Of a stretch of DNA of 64,000 nt, positions 53,183-61,226 are shown one piece after another. Position numbers and translations under genes: made by a program. The DNA is from Streptomyces parvus (GTDB taxonomy: Bacteria; Actinomycetota; Actinomycetes; Streptomycetales; Streptomycetaceae). Location: assembly GCF_014648875.1 (NCBI RefSeq), contig NZ_BMRY01000008.1, positions 186,001-250,000 on the forward strand, in the 5' to 3' direction. Under the pieces are notes generated by a model. The model ran no database searches, had not been told where the DNA came from, and saw only the letters and a program-made list of their open reading frames with translations. The stretch's first letter is position 1, and the number at the start of each line of letters is the position of its first letter.

Positions 53183-53845
53183 TCAATGAGTACCACCGAG
53201 CCGGCTGATCGTCCGGCAAGGCCGCGTCACCACGCCCCGCAACTCGCCGTTGCCCGTTACGGCCGGATGCACCTCCACCACACGCACAGACGTGTCGATC
53301 GGTGCGGGGCGGGTGCCGGCTGATTCAGCGTTGGGCAGGGGGAAGGCACGGTCGCTGTCTGCGGAGTAGCCGACCTCGCCCTCGATCACCGGCACCCGAA
53401 CGAAGAGAGCACCCGGCGCGTGCGGGTAGAAGTCGGCCGAACCCTCCGCCGGAAGCGTGGCATTGCGTCGGATGATGGCGCCGAAGCCCTCCCGTTCGCC
53501 CGCGCTCACAGCCGTGCCCAGGTCGTAGCTGGTGCCCAAGGAGAAGTCTCTGTCGTCGCCGAGTTCGCCGTCGAGGGAGGCCGCACAAATGAGTGCGCCT
53601 CGGGCGACGGCGGTCATGGGCCGACACGGGCCGCTGTCGACGATGCGATCGTGGCCGAGGAGCTCGCCCAAGGCATGACGCGCCTGGGGGATCTGCGAGG
53701 CCCCGCCGATCATCTTGGCCAGCGCGTTGTCGAACTCCAGGCCTCCGAGGGCAGTGATGCCACGGGAGGTCTGCTCTTCGAAGAGGCCGTCGCCGTATTC
53801 GAGGACGGTGACGTCGATGGTGCTGCCGCCCCAGCCGAAGAGTCG
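53183..53845 (-). pseudogene. Hsp70-like pseudogene fragment
   Basis: One minus-strand frame reads GWGGSTIDVTVLEY (Hsp70 phosphate loop 2 type) and GLEFDNALAK, then jumps directly to MIGGASQIPQARHAL and MTAVARGALI, motifs that should lie well over 100 residues further on. So an internal segment of the ATPase domain is missing. The frame ends after a beta-rich substrate-domain-like part. The N-terminal ATPase half is absent: upstream sequence runs into an opposite-strand helicase fragment. Probably a decayed actinobacterial Hsp70 of the kind encoded near signalling or conflict genes. The ATG at 53713 lies inside the broken domain and is not a natural start. Confidence 0.72.
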
Positions 53846-53979
53846 GTCAGGTCGAGCAGCTGGGCGGAGACGCCTTCCTTCATCCGGCTGAAGAGGGAGG
53901 CCGCCGCGACCGCGCTGCGGAATTTCTCCGAGCCGACCCAGACGTGGTGTTCTTCAAGCTGGGCTGCGACCCCGAGGCC

Positions 53980-54215
53980 GTCGATGTTGCCGTCCGTCAG
54001 TTCCGCTGCGTCGCGGTCATCGGCGTCACCGAGGACGCGCTGCCGTTCCCGAAGGCGGTCACACCGCCCGAGGTGGACTCCAAGCAACACGAGACGGACA
54101 TGCTGTCGGAGCGCTGCCTGCTGTTCGTCGCCTGCACAAGGGCCCGCGACAGCCTGTACGTCTGCTGGCCGGGCAAGCCCAGTCCGTTTGGGTGGAGGCA
54201 GGAGTGCAGAGCGAG
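53980..54215 (+). pseudogene. UvrD-like helicase C-terminal remnant
   Basis: The translation contains QFRCVAVIGVTEDALPFPKA, VTPPEVDSKQHETDMLSERC and LLFVACTRARDSLYVCWPG, closely matching the C-terminal motif V-VI region of the intact helicase at 34529-36664. The frame then shifts: VEAGV, the end of the intact protein, is found in another frame just downstream. No Walker A or other N-terminal motif precedes it; it begins abruptly beside the Hsp70 fragment. It shares its frame with the downstream gene only by chance. Bases 54216-54411 hold no gene that I can support. Confidence 0.8.
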
Positions 54216-54411
54216 TTCCTCACTGTCTGGTTCTGCCGGCATGGGTCAGGCAGACTCTTCGTCAGAGCTTCGTGTCCCGCACAGGACACGGACATGGAAC
54301 AAGGCGATCGCCACCCGTGGCGCCTCCGCCGCCGACGCTGACGTGGCGCACCGTCGCGACCGGAGGGGCAAGGCGGGGCACGGCGGAGTTCGCGCGGCAA
54401 GGGGGCCGATC

Positions 54412-55668
54412 GTGAGTGCTCAGGAAACGCACTTCCAGGGTGCAGAGATCTTGCAGAGCACACGTACTCATGTCCGCTGGACCTTGCAGAAGCTTTCCGC
54501 ACCGATTTCGTTCTCGTGCCATCAATGCGGCAGGGCAACCACGGACACGGTGGTCGCCATCAAGACCACGAGTGCGGGCCGGAAACTCGCCCACTGCGCG
54601 GACTGCCACCTTCATAGACTCACCAACGTGGCCAGTACGCATGAGCCTCATGCCCCGGTCGTCGGCACTGCCTCGGCTCCTGACGGTGCAAAAGGTGCAG
54701 CAACCTCCAGGCCCGACCAGACGGTACTGATCCGGCAACCGGACCCGGGCCAACCCCATGACGTAGTCGAGACGGCCTCCGAACTACAGTGGACGTTCGT
54801 GATCCGCCGACATCACGTGGAGCACGGGCAGTGTCCGCTCCCCTCGCAGGCCGCACGTCGGATCCGGACGGCCAAAGTCGTGCACCTTGACCACGGCGGG
54901 GGCTTCCCGACAGTGTTATTGGATTCGCTCCGCAAGAAGGTCACCAAAGAGCACCTCCGAGGGATCCGCTGGCAGGGCGCGGAACTCCTGCCCGGCACGC
55001 GGATCACGGCCAAACTGGACCGCAGCCGGCTGCGTCTGTCTCTCACCCCACTGGAACGTCCCGTCTTCATCGGGTCGAAACGGTTCTCTTACGCGTACGA
55101 CCCCCGCATCATCGCCCGTGAACTCCCGATGAGCCTGGCCCACAGCCCAGCGGGCATCGGTGTCTCGCTCGATGTGCTGGTGCAGGAGACAATCCGCAAA
55201 CTCGGCTATCTCGACGAGTTGGGCAGCGCGCTTCTGCCGGTGGAGAACCTGATCCGCGGCGTTCGAAGCCGTGGCACGTCCCACCAGTACTCGAGCGACG
55301 CGATCCGCGCTTCGGTGAACGGGCTCATCAACCGAAGCCGCCTCACCTGGGAAACAGGAAGCTGTGCGGCCGACGGCGTTCTTCACTTTCCGGCCCGTCC
55401 GGGCGAGAGAACGGTCCGCCTCGTCTGCTACACGCCCTTCGTATTGCCCAAGCCGAAGAACCAGCGGGTCGTACACCTGCCGAGCGCCTCTTCACAGCAC
55501 GGCGTCGCGGGGCACCTGATGAAGATCGAGCACCTGGGCAAGCAGGCCAGCGTTACGGCCCAGGCCGCGTACGCCGAAGCTCACCGCAGCGCCGGACTGA
55601 CCGGGACCCATCAGCTGCCGAAGGGACACACCTACGTCAAACCTCACGAGCGCGGAGGCCCGACGTAG
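54412..55668 (+). CDS. Unknown protein with N-terminal zinc ribbon and a TTA codon
   Basis: Soluble protein of 418 residues. Near residue 37 a CHQCG knuckle pairs with CADCH near residue 64, suggesting a zinc ribbon. Later segments are mixed (VVHLDHGGGFPTVLLDSLRKK, then GAELLPGTRITAKLDRSRLR). No catalytic motif was recognised. GTG at 54412 with AGGGGG 8 nt upstream; the frame is open further upstream but that part is helicase debris. Codon 169 (54916-54918) is TTA, so translation should depend on bldA tRNA. Base composition is slightly lower in GC than flanking core genes. It is convergent with the DUF262 gene, only 24 nt between stops, and may be its partner. Confidence 0.7.
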   Translation: MSAQETHFQGAEILQSTRTHVRWTLQKLSAPISFSCHQCGRATTDTVVAIKTTSAGRKLAHCADCHLHRLTNVASTHEPHAPVVGTASAPDGAKGAATSRPDQTVLIRQPDPGQPHDVVETASELQWTFVIRRHHVEHGQCPLPSQAARRIRTAKVVHLDHGGGFPTVLLDSLRKKVTKEHLRGIRWQGAELLPGTRITAKLDRSRLRLSLTPLERPVFIGSKRFSYAYDPRIIARELPMSLAHSPAGIGVSLDVLVQETIRKLGYLDELGSALLPVENLIRGVRSRGTSHQYSSDAIRASVNGLINRSRLTWETGSCAADGVLHFPARPGERTVRLVCYTPFVLPKPKNQRVVHLPSASSQHGVAGHLMKIEHLGKQASVTAQAAYAEAHRSAGLTGTHQLPKGHTYVKPHERGGPT

Positions 55669-55692
55669 GTAGGAGAATGGAGGTGCCGTTCA

Positions 55693-57618
55693 CTACCGAA
55701 TGCTCTGCAACAACCGTTCCGTTGCAGTGACGGTCCAGAAGTTCCATCCGTTCCGATTCGGATTTACGTGCGGGTTCAGGGCGTGGACCACGGCGACCGC
55801 CGCCCCGCTGGGAGTCTCGTACTCGCCTCGTCCCGGACCGGAGGGGATCCTCACGACGCGCGACAGGGGATCGTAGTAGGCGTCGACGCGCTGGCCTTCG
55901 TAGACCGCGTGGATTTCGACACCGCGCTTCGTGCGAAGTTCTTGGATCTCTGCCCCGACGAGCGTGGGTGCGGTCGGGCCCTCCACGATCAGCTGCTCGT
56001 CGCCAGGCAGCTCGTCGATGTCCCGGGGGATGACCTGTGCGTCGTAGCTGGGAAGACCGAGCAACTCGTTGAGGACGTTGGCCAGCAGACTCCGGCGTGC
56101 GGCCAGGAAGTCGGGGAAGCGGTCCAGGGACCGCAGCTCTGGGTCGCCGGGGATCCACTGTTCGGCCAGGCGCTCCGGCGCGATCCCCGCCATGTAGTCG
56201 ACGGGCAGACCGGAGGAGATCATCTTGTTCGTCTGACCGGTGACGAAGGCAAGGTTGGCGAGGCTGTTCCACTCCTCTTTCGCGTATGTCCCCTGGACTC
56301 GGGCGCGCGGGAAGACGTGATGGAATTCGATCTTGGCGCCGCTGTTCATCGGCTGGTCGCTGATGGCGATGTTGGTCGCCCAGTCCCGCGCCGTGCCCCG
56401 CAACGCGGCGATATAGAGCAGTTTGAAGAAGGGGTGCGTGGAGTACTTCTGCTCCAGGTCCCTCGGGTGGAGGGCGCTGTCCCGGGACCGGGTGCCGGAG
56501 GCCCGGCGAATGAGTTCGGCGAACAGGCCCTCTCCCTCACGCGATTTGATCAGCCTTGCCTCCGAGTCGAGTTTGCCCTCGACCTGCAGCGAGTAGTGAC
56601 TGAACGCCATCGCCGTGTACACCCAGCGACGCAGTAGCTGAGCCTCCCCCGGACGCAGCTTGCCGTCCCGGTGGTGCAGCAGCAGGGCGGGCACGATGGT
56701 GACGTTCGGTGACGAGAGGACCTCGGACCGGGGGATCGCGCACTCGCCCTTCAGGAAGTCGATGGCGAAGCGCAGCGCCCTCTCGGTGGCGTGCCAGGCC
56801 TCCTTCAGCGCGGCTTCGTCCATGTCCGCCCCGATGAGCTTGATGTGATGAGCGCCCGTTCCCGCGAGGAGGCTCGTGAGACGCAGCACGGCTTCCCTGT
56901 TCAGGGCGAAGTTGCTGTCCTGCAGCTCCTGGTGGAAGGCGTCCATGGTGTCCAGGCCGTCGGACCACCGCGCCGCGATGGCGCTGTAGACGAGGTCACC
57001 CTTGGACAGCCTTCGACCGCCCTTGTTCAACCGGGCGAAAAGTTCGGCGACTTCCTCGTAGTCGTCGGACTCGTAGGTGATGACGGCGATCTCCTGCTTA
57101 CGGATGTCGTGCACCTTCTGCAAGCGCTGCATCCATGCGCCGAACTGCGGGGCGGAGTAATCGACCCCGGCCGCTCTGAGCACCTCGTGGTACTGCACGT
57201 TCTCCTGCAGCAAGGTGGAAACACGGAACAGGAGCGGGTCCTTGCTCTGGATCGCGCTCGGGTTGACGAACTCCTCGGTGCGCACATCGAAGCGCAGGTC
57301 GATCAGTCGGCCGTCCGCCTTTGACTCCGGCCGGTACACCCAGGCCAGGGAGGTCAACCGCTGTTGCCCGTCCAGGAGGTAGAGAGGCTGGTGCGCCGAC
57401 TTGTCGGCCTGGACGACAGCAGCCGTCTTGAAGGGGACGGTCAGATTGGTCTTCCACAACAGCAGGGCACCGACGGGGTAGCCGCGGTAGAGGGAGTCGA
57501 AGAGATCGCGTACGTCGGGCCTCATCCAGACGAAGTCGCGCTGGATGGAGGGGATGACGACCTTGCCCTGCAGCAGGTCCTCGATTTGAGAAGCGATCCT
57601 TTGGTTTGCCAGCCCCAT
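55693..57618 (-). CDS. DUF262-HNH protein with C-terminal RAMA-like domain; putative modification-dependent restriction enzyme
   Basis: Protein of 641 residues. N-terminal DUF262 (ParB-like, GmrSD family) with IPSIQRDFVW near residue 24 and the signature LYLLDGQQRLTSLAW near 82. A helical middle leads to an HNH nuclease of the GmrSD/DUF1524 type: KIEFHHVFPRARV near 438 with NSLANLAFVTGQTNK after it. The final 70 residues match a RAMA-type reader: GVEIHAVYEGQRVDAYY, YETPSGAAVAVV and NGWNFWTV. RAMA domains are predicted to recognise modified DNA. ATG at 57618 with GGGGG upstream; an earlier in-frame start lacks a binding site. Role as a type IV defence enzyme is inference from these three domains. 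Confidence 0.83.
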   Translation of the reverse strand: MGLANQRIASQIEDLLQGKVVIPSIQRDFVWMRPDVRDLFDSLYRGYPVGALLLWKTNLTVPFKTAAVVQADKSAHQPLYLLDGQQRLTSLAWVYRPESKADGRLIDLRFDVRTEEFVNPSAIQSKDPLLFRVSTLLQENVQYHEVLRAAGVDYSAPQFGAWMQRLQKVHDIRKQEIAVITYESDDYEEVAELFARLNKGGRRLSKGDLVYSAIAARWSDGLDTMDAFHQELQDSNFALNREAVLRLTSLLAGTGAHHIKLIGADMDEAALKEAWHATERALRFAIDFLKGECAIPRSEVLSSPNVTIVPALLLHHRDGKLRPGEAQLLRRWVYTAMAFSHYSLQVEGKLDSEARLIKSREGEGLFAELIRRASGTRSRDSALHPRDLEQKYSTHPFFKLLYIAALRGTARDWATNIAISDQPMNSGAKIEFHHVFPRARVQGTYAKEEWNSLANLAFVTGQTNKMISSGLPVDYMAGIAPERLAEQWIPGDPELRSLDRFPDFLAARRSLLANVLNELLGLPSYDAQVIPRDIDELPGDEQLIVEGPTAPTLVGAEIQELRTKRGVEIHAVYEGQRVDAYYDPLSRVVRIPSGPGRGEYETPSGAAVAVVHALNPHVNPNRNGWNFWTVTATERLLQSIR

Positions 57619-58216
57619 GCTGCCCCCAGCCTGTGTGTGCTCCGCCACACACACGCTATCAACTGCCGAGAAGGGCCAACTGCGGCCGAGCGAAACCACC
57701 TTCGCCTGCCAGGGGCGTCGCGTACCCCGCTCGGCCCTGCACGGTTTCGGGCCACGCGTCCGCGCGGCGGAGATGGAGGAGGCTGAACGCGACGACCGGG
57801 TCGAGCAGGTGCGTGAGTTGGTGGACGGCGGTGCCGCGTACGAGGAGATCGGTGCCTGTGCGCGGTCATAGTGACGTGCGAGAAAGCCCGGAACCGCTCG
57901 ATCGCAACCGCAGTACCCGCGATCGCGGCACTACCGCTCACGGTCCTGCGTGGCGGCAACCCGCGGCCACTTGCATGCGAGGCACCGGCCCTTCATTCCC
58001 GGTCCCCGCGGCCTTCTCGCAGGCCCGCCCGGGCGCGATGTGGACCGTCAGCGCGGCAGCGGCGAGGTGGGAGGGCAACCGGGAGGTGTCAGAGCGCCGC
58101 AACCCAACCCGGTGAGCCCTCCGACCCGCCCCTGGCGCGACCGCTTCCGACCGAGCAGGTCGAGCCTCCGCCACGCGCGTGACACACCTCCGCCGCGCTC
58201 CGCCCCTGAAAACCCC

Positions 58217-58257
58217 ACATGCCTGCGCCACGGCTACCGGCCGTCGCGCAGGCATGT
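58217..58257. terminator. Long hairpin downstream of tRNA-Leu
   Basis: A 12-bp stem starting ACATGCCTGCGC, one mismatch, then a 5-bp inner stem around the loop TACCG. It is about 170 bp downstream of the tRNA 3' end on the minus strand. Could be a second terminator or a recombination relic. Confidence 0.55.
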
Positions 58258-58349
58258 CCTGTTTCCGCAGGTGAGAGGCTCAGTACCTGGACCGCCACCG
58301 CCTCACCTCCTCATCGAGCCGATCATGAGGCTCGAGGCCCCAGAAACGC

Positions 58350-58388
58350 CGAATTACCGGTGAGTCACATGACTCGACCGGTAATTCG
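58350..58388. terminator. Near-perfect palindrome after tRNA-Leu
   Basis: Outer arms CGAATTACCGG / CCGGTAATTCG (11 bp) and inner arms GAGTCA / TGACTC around a 2-nt loop, with one small bulge; 39 nt in total. It lies 36 nt past the tRNA 3' end, in the position of a tRNA terminator. It is unusually AT-rich and symmetrical for this genome, so a recombination or protein-binding site is also possible. Confidence 0.6.
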
Positions 58389-58424
58389 TGAACGCTTCAG
58401 GACGATCTCGCTAAGGTCCCGCAC

Positions 58425-58512
58425 TGGTGTCCGAGGGGGGACTTGAACCCCCACGCCCGATAAAGGGCACTAGCACCTCAAGCTAGCGCGTCTGCCATTC
58501 CGCCACCCGGAC
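58425..58512 (-). tRNA. tRNA-Leu (anticodon GAG)
   Basis: Class II tRNA read on the minus strand. Acceptor GTCCGGG pairs with CTCGGAC (one G-T), discriminator A, encoded CCA at 58425-58427. The anticodon arm is CTAGC-TTGAGGT-GCTAG, giving anticodon GAG for CTC codons. Long variable arm (TGCCCTTTATCGGGCG) and T arm GGGGGTTCAAGTCCCCC are canonical. Its left flank is accessory DNA; its right flank is core-like. Confidence 0.95.
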
Positions 58513-58676
58513 AAGGTGTCTGTCGTTCGCGGTGTGTTCCCCGCGGCGACATGGAAAACAATACCAGGGGTTCGGCGTGCCCTTCACCCGCATATCCGGT
58601 GGTCAGTGCGGTGCGGCGGGCCGGTGGGCGGTCGGCCTCCCCGGTCCGTGGGGGTCGCGGGGCTACCTTCGCGTTC

Positions 58677-59981
58677 ATGAGTGATCGCGGCTACCGCCGG
58701 CCCCGCCCGCTGTCCCCTCTGCGCGAGCATCTGCGCGACACGTTCTGGTTCGCCCCGACCATGGGGTTCGTCTGCGTGTTCGTGCTGTGGTTCGTCGCCG
58801 CCGAACTCGACGACGCGATCGTCCGGCTGTTCCAGCGGGAGGAGGCGTACGACGAGCTGGGGGATCTCATCGGGTTCTCCCAGGACACGAAGACCGTGGT
58901 GACCACGGTCAGCTCGGCGATGATGACGTTCATCGGTGTCGTGTTCAGCATCTCGCTGGTCGCGGTGCAGATGGCCAGCGGTCAGCTCACCCCCCGCGTG
59001 GTGCGGATCTTCGTCAGGAGCCGGATCAGCAAGCTCACGATGACGGTGTTCCTGGCGACGTTCCTCGTGTCGCTGCTGGTGCTCTCCTCGTACGAGAGCG
59101 AGACGGACCCGCGCCGGGTGGTGTCGGTCCCGCTGGTGCAGAGCCTGCTGATCCTGGTGCTCGTCGGGATGAGCCTGCTGCTCTTCGTCGTCTACGTGAG
59201 CTCGACGCTGCGGCTGATGCAGGTGGGGCCGGTCGTCGACCGGATCGCGCGGGACTCGTTCCGGGTCCTCGGCAGGATGCCTCGGGGGCCGCGGGGGGAC
59301 GACGAGGTGGGGCCCGAGACGGCGCGCGTCGTGTACGAGGGGCGGGCCGGGGTGCTGCGGGACGTGAACACGGCGCGGCTGGTCCGGGCCGCGCGGCGGC
59401 AGGGCGTGGTGTTGCGGGTGATCCCCCGGATCGGGGACTTCGTCGTGCCGGGGACGCCGATGCTCGCCGTTCACGGCGGGGCCGTGCCGCCCCGGCTCCG
59501 GCTGCGGTCCGCCGTCTCCGTCTCGGTGGAGCGCACACTGCACCAGGATCTGGCGTTCGGGCTGCGTCAGCTCGCGGACATCGCGCTGCGGGCGCTCTCC
59601 ACGTCCGTGAACGATCCGACCACCGCTGTGCAGTGCCTGGACCGGATCGTGCAGTTCCTCGCGGCCGTGGCGCGTCTGCCGCTCGGCACCGTGTACCACC
59701 GGGACCGGGCCGGGCGGGTGCGGCTCGTGCAGGACGGTCCGGGCTGGGACGACCTGGTGGACCTCGCCTTCGAGGAGATCCGCTGGTGTGTCGCCGGCAG
59801 CCCTCAGGTCTCGCGGCGGCTCATGGCGGGACTCGACGATCTGTTGCTGATCGTTCCCGAGGACCGGAGGAAATCGCCGGCCCGCCATCGTGAGCTGCTC
59901 GTCCAGACCATGGAGCGGGCCGTTCCGGTGGCCGCCGACCGCGCGTTCGCCCTGCTTCCGGACCGGCAGGGCATCGGGTAG
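58677..59981 (+). CDS. DUF2254 membrane protein
   Basis: Integral membrane protein of 434 residues. Four TM helices in the N-terminal half, near 24-42 (MGFVCVFVLWFVAAE), 78-102 (MMTFIGVVFSISLVAVQM), 123-140 and 157-180. The strongly conserved DUF2254 stretch VQMASGQLTPRVVRIFV follows TM2. The C-terminal half is soluble with RIGDFVVPGTPML and ALSTSVNDPTTAVQCLDRI, the family signature. ATG at 58677 without a strong binding site. Function of the family is unknown. Confidence 0.85.
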   Translation: MSDRGYRRPRPLSPLREHLRDTFWFAPTMGFVCVFVLWFVAAELDDAIVRLFQREEAYDELGDLIGFSQDTKTVVTTVSSAMMTFIGVVFSISLVAVQMASGQLTPRVVRIFVRSRISKLTMTVFLATFLVSLLVLSSYESETDPRRVVSVPLVQSLLILVLVGMSLLLFVVYVSSTLRLMQVGPVVDRIARDSFRVLGRMPRGPRGDDEVGPETARVVYEGRAGVLRDVNTARLVRAARRQGVVLRVIPRIGDFVVPGTPMLAVHGGAVPPRLRLRSAVSVSVERTLHQDLAFGLRQLADIALRALSTSVNDPTTAVQCLDRIVQFLAAVARLPLGTVYHRDRAGRVRLVQDGPGWDDLVDLAFEEIRWCVAGSPQVSRRLMAGLDDLLLIVPEDRRKSPARHRELLVQTMERAVPVAADRAFALLPDRQGIG

Positions 59982-60003
59982 GACCGTAGGCACGGGGCGG
60001 GGC

Positions 60004-60040
60004 GGCCCGGCCCGCCGGGATCCCTCCGGCGGGCCGGGCC
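60004..60040. terminator. Bidirectional 15-bp hairpin terminator
   Basis: Perfect 15-bp G/C stem (60004-60018 with 60026-60040) and a 7-nt loop, placed between the convergent stops of the DUF2254 gene (59981) and the sugar-isomerase-like gene (60048). Confidence 0.85.
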
Positions 60041-60047
60041 TGGCGCG

Positions 60048-61148
60048 TCAGTCGCCGCAGCGGCCCTCACGCAGCGAGTGCAGGTGCTCGCTCGACTTGC
60101 GGGCGAAGGCGAGCGAGTCCACCGGGTTGTCGTGCTCGGCCTGCCAGTGGTGGTAGCTCCGGCCGTGGTGGGTGCGCTTGGTGACCTTGGACAGGAACGT
60201 CTTGTAGTCGATGTCCCCGTCGCCCACGTCCGACATGCGGTAGCCGTCGCGGGTCGTCTCGTCGCGGACCCCGTCCTTGACATGGAAGAGCGGGTAGCGG
60301 TTCGGGTACTTCAGGACGTACTTCAGCGGGTCGAGCGGGGCCGCGGTGCCGTCCACGCGCTTGCTGAAGCGGAACTGGGCGCAGTACGCCCAGTAGATGT
60401 CCATCTCCAGGTAGACGAGGTCCGGGTCGGTCTCGGCGAGCAGGACGTCGTAGAGGCGCACGTTCGGCTTGTCGGTCGCGAAGGAGAACTCCTCGGCGTG
60501 GTTGTGCTGGTAGAACTTCATGCCCCGCTTGCGGGCGGCGGCGCCGTACTTGTTGAAGTCGTCGGCCGCCCGCTTCCAGCCGTCCACCGTGGAGCCGTAG
60601 CGGAACGGGCCCGAGGCCGTGCCGATGTGCTTGAGGCCGAGCGCCTGGGCGTCGTCGAGGACCTTCTCCAGGTTCTGGGCGAAGGTGTACGCGGCGGGGT
60701 TGTTGTCGTCGTAGTAGCCGACGTGGCTGCCGATCGGGTTGAGGCCGTGGTCCCGGGCCAGCCGCTTGAGCCGGTCCAGCGTGATGGGGCCGGCCGAGCC
60801 CTGGGTGTAGCCCGCGAGTTCGATCTCGTCGTAGCCGTACTTCTCCAGTTCGGCGAAGACCGGTGCGAAGCCCAGCGTGGAGATCTGGTCGCGGAGGCTG
60901 TAGAGCTGGATGCCGAGGCGGCCGGGGGGCAGGACGGGCTCGCCCTTGCCGTGGCCGTGCCCATGGCCGTGGCCATGACCGTGGCCATGACCGTGCCCGT
61001 GGCCGTTCCCGTGGCCCTGGCCCCGGTCGGCTGCCTGGGCGCTCGCCGTGCCGATGATCGTGGCGGCGGTGGCTCCTGCGGCGACACCGAGGATGTTGCG
61101 GCGGCTCAGTCTGCGGGCGAGTTCGGTGTCCTTGGAGGTGCGGCTCAT
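60048..61148 (-). CDS. Tat-exported sugar phosphate isomerase/epimerase-like protein
   Basis: Protein of 366 residues of the xylose-isomerase-like TIM-barrel superfamily. Twin-arginine signal RRLSRRNILGVAAGATAA, cleavage near AQA-AD, then a Gly-His repeat of about 26 residues. The barrel starts LGIQLYSLRDQI and carries likely metal ligands in the EIELAG, NHAEEF, YLEMDIYW and FHVKDG segments. GGGAG precedes the ATG. It lies 78 nt downstream of the EboF-like gene on the same strand and may be a periplasmic extension of the ebo-like cluster. Confidence 0.85.
   Translation of the reverse strand: MSRTSKDTELARRLSRRNILGVAAGATAATIIGTASAQAADRGQGHGNGHGHGHGHGHGHGHGHGHGKGEPVLPPGRLGIQLYSLRDQISTLGFAPVFAELEKYGYDEIELAGYTQGSAGPITLDRLKRLARDHGLNPIGSHVGYYDDNNPAAYTFAQNLEKVLDDAQALGLKHIGTASGPFRYGSTVDGWKRAADDFNKYGAAARKRGMKFYQHNHAEEFSFATDKPNVRLYDVLLAETDPDLVYLEMDIYWAYCAQFRFSKRVDGTAAPLDPLKYVLKYPNRYPLFHVKDGVRDETTRDGYRMSDVGDGDIDYKTFLSKVTKRTHHGRSYHHWQAEHDNPVDSLAFARKSSEHLHSLREGRCGD
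60948..61020 (-). repeat. Gly-His coding repeat
   Basis: Six-base units coding GH (GGCCAT/GGCCAC variants) repeated roughly ten times, directly after the Tat signal of the TIM-barrel protein. Likely unstable in copy number; may bind metal ions. Confidence 0.85.
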
Positions 61149-61226
61149 GTTCGGATGTCTCCCTTGCTGGCCTGACGGGGTGAGTGGTGCGGTGCGTGCG
61201 GTGCCGGGGTGCGTGACCGGGATCTG

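Larger units (their letters stand above)
57619..58424. other. 806-bp gap between DUF262 gene and tRNA-Leu
   Basis: No convincing gene. A short plus-strand frame ending at 57871 includes EEAERDDRVEQVRELVDGG and may be a remnant, but is too short to support. Two strong hairpins lie at 58217-58257 and 58350-58388. The DUF262 promoter should be in the first 150 bases; no clear consensus was found. Confidence 0.4.

Noticed and set aside
53710..54090. Minus-strand open frame of 126 codons beginning opposite the helicase remnant
   Set aside because: Its N-terminal half is merely antisense to the helicase fragment; only the neighbouring frame shows Hsp70 motifs.
57772..57871. Short plus-strand coding-like stretch containing a charged helix
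   Set aside because: Only about 33 codons look protein-like, with no start signal; too short to support as a gene.
60955..61015. Gly-His repeat DNA considered as a possible CRISPR or satellite array
   Set aside because: Units are six bases, in frame with a coding gene, and have no spacers.
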